Below are positions 1-5,090 of a stretch of DNA of 9,874 nucleotides, one piece after another (within the stretch, counting starts at the first letter, position 1; the number at the start of each line of letters is the position of its first letter). Origin of the DNA: Methylovulum sp. (GTDB taxonomy: Bacteria > Pseudomonadota > Gammaproteobacteria > Methylococcales > Methylomonadaceae). A program made the translations under genes and the position numbers. The stretch lies in the NCBI GenBank assembly GCA_016919605.1, contig JACXTQ010000122.1:1-9874 (forward strand). Direction: 5' to 3'. Under the pieces are notes generated by a model. That model did not search any database, was not told where the DNA came from, and saw only the letters and a program-made list of their open reading frames with translations.

Positions 1-31
1 CGACGACCATGGCCAATAGCCATTGACTCAT
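1..31 (-). CDS. Possible 5' end of a leftward gene running off the left edge
   Basis: Reading leftward from the ATG at 29-31, ten codons stay open to the window edge and give MSQWLLAMVV, which could be the hydrophobic N-terminus of a membrane or exported protein. The frame is closed by a TGA about 40 bases upstream and has no other ATG in between. There is no good Shine-Dalgarno sequence. The only support is the open frame and a candidate leftward promoter at 233-261. Ten codons are far too few to identify a product, and the open frame could be chance. Confidence 0.22.
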   Translation of the reverse strand, partial: MSQWLLAMVV

Positions 32-232
32 CGGACAATTAAAAAAGTCACTGCAAAAGATATGTGTTTCTCAATTACCAGTATAAGCCGTTGTCTAAAA
101 AATGCAATCCAACATTTAACATAGTAATGGCTATTTTAAAATGTGATTTATTCACAGTGTTGGTGGCCTTTTTTTGAGGCTAATATCTATGATAAACCCC
201 GTAGTTTAACGCTAAAACACATCTATGTCTAA

Positions 233-261
233 ATTATATTTGTGAACTATATCACAAACAA
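233..261 (-). promoter_or_regulatory. Candidate leftward sigma70 promoter overlapping a CRP-like site
   Basis: On the minus strand a perfect -10 hexamer TATAAT (238-233) lies 17 bases from TTGTTT (261-256), which keeps the TTG of a -35 element. The 17-bp spacer is almost exactly the CRP-like palindrome. Bound protein would therefore sit between -10 and -35, which suggests repression rather than activation. The only candidate downstream gene is the one leaving the window at its left edge. Confidence 0.35.
239..258. promoter_or_regulatory. CRP/Crp-Fnr-type operator palindrome
   Basis: TTTGTGA-ACTATA-TCACAAA is a perfect inverted repeat with 7-bp arms and a 6-bp centre. It contains the full CRP consensus TGTGA-N6-TCACA with no mismatch. 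The half sites are not FNR-like (TTGAT), so a Crp or Vfr-like cAMP receptor is the better guess. The setting is AT-rich intergenic DNA. Occupancy and the regulated gene cannot be read from the sequence. Confidence 0.55.
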
Positions 262-360
262 ATGGGTATTTTTATGTCTTTTGCAATAAACCCAATTAGC
301 CAAGCCATCCTGCAACCAATTACCTTTACTACTTATGCTATTGATTATATTTACAAATAA
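262..360 (+). CDS. Short open frame, 32 codons, doubtful
   Basis: An open frame beginning ATGGGTATTTTTATG runs to TAA at 358-360. A second in-frame ATG lies at 274. It begins four bases after the CRP-like palindrome and has no ribosome binding site. The predicted peptide (MGIFMSFAINPISQ...) has no feature I recognise. It lies upstream of the terminator-like hairpin at 422-442, so it could belong to a short transcript, but it may equally be a chance frame in AT-rich DNA. Confidence 0.12.
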   Translation: MGIFMSFAINPISQAILQPITFTTYAIDYIYK

Positions 361-421
361 CCTCAAAAACCATTATTTCCCCGATCCGGTTCCAATGGCT
401 AAAAGCCCCTATTTCCAGCAT

Positions 422-442
422 CGGCCAATTTTTGGCCGTTTT
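422..442 (+). terminator. Terminator-like hairpin with short T tract
   Basis: A perfect 7-bp GC-rich stem, CGGCCAA with TTGGCCG, closes a 3-base TTT loop and is followed directly by TTTT. This is the form of a rightward rho-independent terminator, although the T tract is short. No convincing gene lies upstream in the window. It may end a small RNA or read-through transcript starting near 260-300. Confidence 0.5.
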
Positions 443-863
443 GTCAGCAAAATGTGTTGGGAGGCGAAAAACGCACCCATTCGGTTATCTAACGCCAATT
501 ACAAGGGTTCTCGAATAGACAGGGGGGTGGGATAAAAAATTCATAAAAAATAAAAAAAGATTGGAAAATGGTAACTGTGTGTAAGAATTTCCATGGGATG
601 GAGCCACACCGTAAGTCAATCATCACCCGTTGTTTCGGATGGCGGATAGGGCGATTGCCGTTAAACAGATGGGATAGAGGTAGTGATTTTTGCTTTAAAT
701 TACTGGAACAAGTCACTTTCGTAGTAGCTTTTTGGGTTGATTGTTAACATTTCCATCTGCCATCAACATACCAAAAGTGCATTAAAACCTAGTGTTACAT
801 GATTTACATCTCCAAAGACACACCGTTTGGAATGCAGAAGTGCACTATCAGTCATTAAGCCCA
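443..863. other. Non-coding stretch, no gene recognised
   Basis: I see no credible coding frame here on either strand. Candidate frames lack ribosome binding sites and have composition-driven translations. The stretch contains a G6 run near 522 and an A-rich patch at 540-560. The decayed MprF-like remnant begins at its right edge. Confidence 0.5.
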
Positions 864-1196
864 TTACACGGGGCATTTAACGCTCATTTGCCAAAAATCC
901 TTTGCCAACTTCCGGCAATTTGGCGGGTGATGGCCATTAGGGCATAAGGCATCGCCCCCACCTGGAGTTGCCAGATAAGGCGGCTGCCAGTGCGGTGAAA
1001 CTTTTGCCTTGTATTCGTAAAGGTCTGCAAAATTGTAAAACGGGTCGCCCATGTCAAAAATGGCCGCCCCCATTTTATGCCATAACGGTGCTAAAGGCCG
1101 CAGCTCCAACCCCGCCAACGGCACCATCCCCAGTGCGAACCATTGATAATTCTCCGCCTTCCCCGAAAGCATCAGTTCGGCAAACAGAAAATCCAT
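864..1196 (-). pseudogene. MprF-like (DUF2156) lysyltransferase, C-terminal remnant, frameshifted
   Basis: The translation MDFLFAELMLSGKAENYQW, followed by FALGMVPLAGLE, PLAPLWHKMG and DPFYNFADLYEYKAKVSPHW, matches the end of the C-terminal catalytic domain of MprF-type phosphatidylglycerol lysyltransferases. In that family the region reads roughly WFNLGMAPLSG, then PLWNRLG, then FYNFQGLRAYKEKF. About 100 residues remain of a protein usually above 500, so the 5' part is gone. The frame then drifts into a non-family tail ending at 864. Removing one base from the C5 tract at 955-959 (G5 on the coding strand) restores a family-like ending, GGAMPYALMAITRQIAG and then SWQRIFGK, that stops at 884-886. 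It is therefore truncated at the 5' end and frameshifted. The RND remnant abuts it upstream. The family assignment is from memory of conserved motifs. Confidence 0.75.
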
Positions 1197-1216
1197 ACAC
1201 CTTAACTTAATGGCAG

Positions 1217-1493
1217 TTACCCTCGCCTAGCCTGCAACGCAAAATAAATGCACGGTGTCGCAATCAGCGACAGCAACACTGACAAGGTCAACGCGCCAAT
1301 GACGGCGATGGCTATGGAAAGATTCTTATTGTTGCTGAAACAGGCCGCCAAATTCGACCACGCCGAGTGGCAAGCTGGGGTCTTTGCTGAGTTTGGCTTG
1401 GATTTCGGCAATGGCACTGCCTAAATCGCGGTTTTCCAAGTGTACCGACACCGCGACCAGTTGCCGCAAGTCTTCGCGGTTAAGTTGCAGTAG
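1217..1493 (-). pseudogene. RND efflux permease remnant, internally deleted
   Basis: Two pieces of one RND inner-membrane pump are fused. Leftward from about 1493 the frame reads LLQLNREDLRQLVAVSV and then LENRDLGSAIAEIQAKL, ending in FGGLFQQQ and a TAA at 1326-1328. This matches the periplasmic segment before transmembrane helix 7 in RND permeases (LNRE, GRDLGS, GGxYxxQ). Past the stop the same frame still gives ESF, as in intact relatives. In a different frame the DNA then continues as LSIAIAVIGALTLSVLLSL and IATPCIYFALQARRG, the last transmembrane helix and C-terminus, ending at 1217. About 170 residues between them appear to be missing. The stop looks like CAA to TAA. A TAG lies just upstream of the first piece, so nothing here can be a working pump. 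Substrate class (metal or drug) cannot be told. Confidence 0.75.
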
Positions 1494-1706
1494 CTTAACC
1501 TAACTTACCGTAAGCTTTCTAAAACTATATGATTTGGTAATGTTAGCAATAATATGGTAAAAATCCGGCGGGGTAGACATCCAGACATCCCGTTTATGGT
1601 TACGACAGAATAACTTAAGCTGTTCGGGGTAAACTTTTACGCCTTTTTAGGCAAGCCCCCAAAAATTACCAAAAATAAAACCGTTAAGCCAACGTTAATT
1701 TTTAGT
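1494..1706. other. Non-coding stretch before the small secreted-protein gene
   Basis: No coding frame is recognisable. It contains a tandem AGACATCC pair near 1577-1592. It also has a hairpin-capable segment near 1627-1660 (GGGG ... GCCT-TTTT-AGGC ... CCCC) without a downstream T tract, so I do not call it a terminator. Confidence 0.4.
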
Positions 1707-1716
1707 CGTTTATGAT
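1707..1716 (+). promoter_or_regulatory. Candidate -10 region for the 1799 gene
   Basis: CGTTTATGAT contains TATGAT, one mismatch from the -10 consensus, about 82 bases upstream of the start codon. No good -35 is seen at 16-18 bases. The same ten bases, except for one, precede the helicase gene (CGTTTATAAT at 3654-3663), which slightly strengthens both. Confidence 0.3.
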
Positions 1717-1722
1717 ACATCC

Positions 1723-1742
1723 GCACTACCGACAAGTAGTGC
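1723..1742 (+). promoter_or_regulatory. Perfect hairpin in the 5' leader of the 1799 gene
   Basis: GCACTAC pairs with GTAGTGC around a 6-base loop (CGACAA). A small CC-TTCG-GG element follows at 1744-1751. No T tract follows, so this is not a simple terminator. It may stabilise the leader or bind a regulator. It does not match any riboswitch class I recognise. Confidence 0.35.
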
Positions 1743-1798
1743 AACCTTCGGGCATCCGCCTCCTAGGTACACCCACACATAACATTAGGAAGGATATT

Positions 1799-2089
1799 AT
1801 GAAAAAAGTATTGTTTATTAGTATATTAAGCTTGTGCGCCCTGTTTTCATTGCCCACACAAGCGGATAATGATGCCGCAAAAAAAGAATTGGCGGAAAAA
1901 AGTGATCGGGTGCATGAAAGACAGGAAATTGTCCAAGAAAAATTAAACGCGGTTAACGAACGCGCCGCTGAGCAGGGCAGGACAGAACAAATGAAAGCCC
2001 GTCAAGAACACCTGCGGGAGGCTGCGAAAGACATGCACGAAAAACATAAGGAAATAATAGAAAAACGTAAGGAAGCAATAAGCCAATAG
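1799..2089 (+). CDS. Small secreted, highly charged helical protein, function unknown
   Basis: The 96-residue product starts MKKVLFISILSLCALFS, a typical Sec signal peptide, with likely cleavage after A22 (PTQA|DND). The mature part of about 74 residues is almost entirely charged: repeated K, E, R and Q with heptad-like spacing (ELAEKSDRVHERQEIV, then MHEKHKEIIEKRKEAI), so one or two long helices or a coiled coil are expected. It has no cysteine after the signal and no lipobox. The ATG at 1799 is chosen over an in-frame ATG at 1712 because AGGAAGGA (1787-1794) sits four bases before it and the signal peptide begins exactly there. The earlier start would bury the signal behind 29 residues. I do not recognise a family; a periplasmic chaperone-like or envelope-stress role is only a guess. 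A second exported helical protein is encoded downstream. Confidence 0.8.
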   Translation: MKKVLFISILSLCALFSLPTQADNDAAKKELAEKSDRVHERQEIVQEKLNAVNERAAEQGRTEQMKARQEHLREAAKDMHEKHKEIIEKRKEAISQ

Positions 2090-2242
2090 CATGATGCTAA
2101 ACGTACAGCATAGGTGATATGTAACACCATTGCCTCCCTGTGCATTGGGTCGGGCCTTGACTGCCAAACACTAACGGCGCAAGGCTCCGCATCTTAAAAG
2201 AATCTCGTCAATACCTGTTCTGGCGTATCGAAAGGCATTGGT

Positions 2243-2257
2243 GGATTAAGTTAATCC
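2243..2257. repeat. Short perfect inverted repeat upstream of the 2277 gene
   Basis: GGATTA-AGT-TAATCC is a 6-bp stem with a 3-base loop ending 19 bases before the start codon. It lies in the leader region of the next gene and could be a weak operator or leader hairpin. No T tract follows. Confidence 0.3.
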
Positions 2258-2276
2258 TTACTACCCCCCCAAAAAA

Positions 2277-2762
2277 ATGGTTATGAAAAAATTATTGCTG
2301 ATGATCTCCTTAGGCTTGGGCGCCGTATCGGCGATATTATTCCATATCGCCGACCGCACCAGCCAGCCGCCGACACAGGTAGCGACCACCGAACTTGCAG
2401 TACCCGCCCCCCTTAACTCAGAGCCAGCCCCAGCCACTGACTTGCCAGAGCCGCCACCACCAGCCGCTATCCCACAACTACAGGCAAGCACACAACAACA
2501 GCCAGACCCGTCCGCCACCGTGCCGCCATTACCGGAAGCATGGCAAAACCTGCCCGATGCCAAACACGCCAGCGAAGAGCAAGCGTGGTTAGATGAACAG
2601 AAAAAATGGGAAGAAGATGTGCGGCAAGCCGAGCTGCAAGCTAAGCAACAAGCCGAAGCCACCCACAATGAACAATACCAAGCCGCCCAGGAACAATTAA
2701 GGCAAGCGAGCTTACAGCCGCCCTCTGACCGCCAACGGGAACATCAAGAACAGGCACGGTAA
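2277..2762 (+). CDS. Membrane-anchored or exported Pro-rich/Gln-rich protein, unknown function
   Basis: The 161-residue product has three parts. The first is a hydrophobic N-terminal segment (residues 4-24, KKLLLMISLGLGAVSAILF), which could be an uncleaved anchor or a poor signal peptide. The second is a low-complexity proline/alanine linker (about 31-93, with EPPPPAAIP). The third is a Gln/Glu/Ala-rich helical tail (about 98-161, EEQAWLDEQKKWEEDVRQAE). The design resembles an envelope protein with a periplasmic spacer and a coiled-coil tip. I recognise no family. No Shine-Dalgarno sequence precedes the ATG; instead there is a C7 tract followed directly by A7 that runs into the start. The second in-frame ATG at 2283 would remove only two residues. 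It follows the 1799 gene on the same strand after 187 bases; its 3' end faces the rhomboid gene. Confidence 0.7.
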   Translation: MVMKKLLLMISLGLGAVSAILFHIADRTSQPPTQVATTELAVPAPLNSEPAPATDLPEPPPPAAIPQLQASTQQQPDPSATVPPLPEAWQNLPDAKHASEEQAWLDEQKKWEEDVRQAELQAKQQAEATHNEQYQAAQEQLRQASLQPPSDRQREHQEQAR

Positions 2763-2834
2763 AAGCCCAAACCCAGCAAAAATCTAAAGGGCGAGCAAAC
2801 CCGAAGAAGTCACGCGTAGGTTAAGCCGCTCAAA

Positions 2835-3560
2835 CTAAACGGAATTGTCTGGATTGGATTCAAGCGTTTGTTGATGCCTTTCAAAATAATCCTTAAGCAA
2901 AAAGAAACGGTATAACAGCGACCCTGCGATAAAACCGCCCAGATGCGCCCACCAAGCAACATCGACCGTGACATTGTCAAACACCAGCGAAGTGGTGGCA
3001 TTGTGCAATTGCAGCAAAATCCACAGCCCTAAAAACGAAATGGCGGGAACATGGATAACAATGGGCAAGAAAAACAGCGGAATCCAAACAATCACCCGCT
3101 CCAACGGATACAAAAAAAAGTAAGCCGCCAAAACGCCGGCAATCGCCCCTGAGGCCCCCACCACCGGAATGGTCAGGTTAGGGTCAAAAAACCATTGCAA
3201 AGCCGTGGCGAACAGGCCGCAGATCAGATAAAACAACAAAAACCGCCACCGCCCCATGCGATCTTCGACATTATCGGCAAAAATCCATAAAAACCACATG
3301 TTCATCAACAAATGCGTCCAACTGGAATGCAGGAACAAATTGCTGACAAACGAAAAATAACCGTCAAAAGCCATGCCGTTATAACTGCCCCAACCATGCG
3401 TATAGCGCATCGGCACCATACCATACTGGTTAATCAGCCGATAACTTTCCGCTTCCGGCATAAAGTACATCGTGACAAATATCACCACACATACCGCTAT
3501 AATGCCCCAAGTCACCCAGGGTTTTGAATAACACGGTGCGGTATCTCTAATCGGTATCAT
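2835..3560 (-). CDS. Rhomboid family intramembrane serine protease
   Basis: An integral inner-membrane protease that cleaves transmembrane segments of other membrane proteins. The start chosen at 3560 gives MIPIRDTAPCYSKPW, the usual opening of this bacterial subgroup. GGAAGG lies seven bases before it, at 3568-3573 on the minus strand. The in-frame ATG at 3573-3575 overlaps that ribosome binding site and would add five residues. Numbering from the 3575 ATG, the hallmarks are HLLMN (H88, N92; oxyanion/HxxxN motif in helix 2), GASG (catalytic S142) and AHLGG (catalytic H211). GxxxG-like helix packing follows H211 (GGFIAG). Five to seven hydrophobic segments are visible; length (241 residues) is normal. 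It diverges from the helicase gene and converges with the 2277 gene. The Ser-His dyad is intact, so it should be active; the substrate is unknown. Confidence 0.93.
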   Translation of the reverse strand: MIPIRDTAPCYSKPWVTWGIIAVCVVIFVTMYFMPEAESYRLINQYGMVPMRYTHGWGSYNGMAFDGYFSFVSNLFLHSSWTHLLMNMWFLWIFADNVEDRMGRWRFLLFYLICGLFATALQWFFDPNLTIPVVGASGAIAGVLAAYFFLYPLERVIVWIPLFFLPIVIHVPAISFLGLWILLQLHNATTSLVFDNVTVDVAWWAHLGGFIAGSLLYRFFLLKDYFERHQQTLESNPDNSV

Positions 3561-3653
3561 GGCCTGCCCTTCCATTATCTGTGTTGCCTTAAGCTTAACA
3601 TTTTAACGGCAATTGGCAATCGGACATTTAAGCAGGGAGCTTGCCAGATAAAG

Positions 3654-3663
3654 CGTTTATAAT
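3654..3663 (+). promoter_or_regulatory. Candidate -10 region for the DEAD-box helicase gene
   Basis: CGTTTATAAT contains a perfect TATAAT (3658-3663), 50 bases before the helicase ATG. TTGCCA at 3641-3646 resembles a -35 but is only 11 bases away, so the partner -35 is unclear. The sequence nearly repeats the one upstream of the 1799 gene. Confidence 0.4.
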
Positions 3664-3713
3664 GGCAGCCTTAAAACCCGCTCAAATTTTCCCCCTTTAG
3701 CAACCAGCCATTC

Positions 3714-5045
3714 ATGCAGCCAAATACCACTGAAACACCACCCTCTTTTGCCCACTTGGCGCTCAGCGAAGCCTTACAGGCCGCCATTACCAAAATCGGC
3801 TTTAGCCAACCCACGCCAGTACAGCAACACGCTATACCGCCCGCCTTGACAGGCAAAGATTTATTGGTCAGCGCCGAAACCGGCAGCGGCAAAACCGCCG
3901 CGTTTTTATTGCCGACCTTCCAAAACCTCATCAATAAGCCTACCTCCCTATTTGGCACCCGCGCCCTGATTTTAACGCCCACCCGCGAACTGGCGAGCCA
4001 AATTTACCAGCAATGCCTACAGCTTGCCGAATTTACCGATTTAAAAATCGGCCTGATTACCGGCGGCGAAGATTTTAAGCAACAACAAGGCGTATTGCGC
4101 AGAAACGCCGATGTCATCATCGCCACCCCAGGCCGCCTGCTGGAACAGCTCACCAACAAAACCTCCGATTTTAGCCATCTGGAAGTGTTGATCTTGGATG
4201 AAGCCGACCGGATGCTCGACATGGGCTTTAGTGACGCGGTGCTGGCGATTGCCAAACACTGTAACCCTGAGCGGCAAACCCTATTATTTTCGGCGACCTT
4301 GACCCATTACGGGGTCATTAAGATGGCCGACAAAATCCTCAAACCGCATCAGGTCATTGCCCTTAACACCCTGCATGACGGTCATAGCAACATCGAACAG
4401 CAAATCGTCCTGGCCGATGACAATGACCACAAACAAAAATTGTTGGCTTGGCTGTTATTGAATGACAGCTACGATAAAGCCTTGGTGTTCACCAACACCC
4501 GCAATAAGGCGATAGAATTGGAAAACCCCTTACGCAACCTAGGCCTGCGTTTGGGGGTGCTGCATGGTGAAATGGAGCATTACGAACGTAAGCGCGTAAT
4601 GAACTTGTTCCGTGAAGGCGTGATTAATATCTTAGTCTCCACTGACTTGGCCGCACGGGGCTTGGATGTTAAAGGCATCAATCTGGTGGTGAACTTTGAT
4701 GTTCCCAGAAACGGCATCGACTACATCCACCGTATAGGCCGCACAGGCCGTGCCGATGAGCAAGGTGTCACTATCGCACTGGTTAAAAGCACCGAATGGA
4801 ACCTGATGTCCGGTATCCAACGCTTTTTAAAGCAAGTGTTTATCCGCCGTAGCATAAAAGAATTACAAGGCAGCTACACCGGCCCGAAAAAAATCAAATC
4901 CTCAGGCAAGGCGGCGGGGGCGAAAAAGAAGAAGGAAGAAGAGAAAAAGAAACCAGCGGAGAAGGTGAAACTACGCCATCGGGACAAAAAAAATATTGGC
5001 AAACGGCGTGTGCCTACCGCTAAACCGGAGACGGGGACGGAGTGA
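3714..5045 (+). CDS. DEAD-box ATP-dependent RNA helicase
   Basis: A cytoplasmic RNA helicase of the RhlE/SrmB/RhlB type that uses ATP to remodel RNA duplexes, typically in ribosome assembly, mRNA turnover or cold growth. All core motifs are present in order: Q motif (F12 to Q37, GFSQPTPVQ), motif I AETGSGKT (54-61), Ia PTRELA (89-94), Ib TPGR (138-141), II DEAD (162-165), III SAT (193-195), V STDLAARGLD (309-318) and VI HRIGRTGR (339-346). The 443 residues end in a basic lysine-rich tail (about 390-435, KKKKEEEKKK) that probably binds RNA. The exact subfamily is not clear: the core resembles SrmB and RhlE but the tail is not diagnostic. No strong ribosome binding site precedes ATG 3714. The pentapeptide gene follows after 45 bases on the same strand. 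Confidence 0.95.
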   Translation: MQPNTTETPPSFAHLALSEALQAAITKIGFSQPTPVQQHAIPPALTGKDLLVSAETGSGKTAAFLLPTFQNLINKPTSLFGTRALILTPTRELASQIYQQCLQLAEFTDLKIGLITGGEDFKQQQGVLRRNADVIIATPGRLLEQLTNKTSDFSHLEVLILDEADRMLDMGFSDAVLAIAKHCNPERQTLLFSATLTHYGVIKMADKILKPHQVIALNTLHDGHSNIEQQIVLADDNDHKQKLLAWLLLNDSYDKALVFTNTRNKAIELENPLRNLGLRLGVLHGEMEHYERKRVMNLFREGVINILVSTDLAARGLDVKGINLVVNFDVPRNGIDYIHRIGRTGRADEQGVTIALVKSTEWNLMSGIQRFLKQVFIRRSIKELQGSYTGPKKIKSSGKAAGAKKKKEEEKKKPAEKVKLRHRDKKNIGKRRVPTAKPETGTE

Positions 5046-5090
5046 TATATCTGAGCATGCACTTATCAATATCATGAATTTGGTAGACTG

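Noticed and set aside
160..175. T7 run after GGTGGCC as a terminator
   Set aside because: No upstream complementary arm forms a convincing stem.
335..535. Rightward 66-codon open frame
   Set aside because: It spans the terminator-like hairpin at 422-442 and has no start signal or family resemblance.
489..716. Leftward 75-codon open frame
   Set aside because: No ribosome binding site, no recognisable motif, and a translation typical of chance reading of AT-rich DNA.
968..1210. Rightward 80-codon open frame
   Set aside because: It is antisense to the MprF-type remnant, whose family motifs are on the other strand.
1722..1798. Leader of the 1799 gene as a c-di-GMP or other known riboswitch
   Set aside because: The hairpin and TTCG element do not fit conserved cores of classes I can recall; only a generic leader hairpin is supported.
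2261..2668. Leftward 135-codon cysteine- and serine-rich frame
   Set aside because: It is the reverse reading of the Pro/Gln-rich 2277 gene, which has the signal-like N-terminus and plausible composition.
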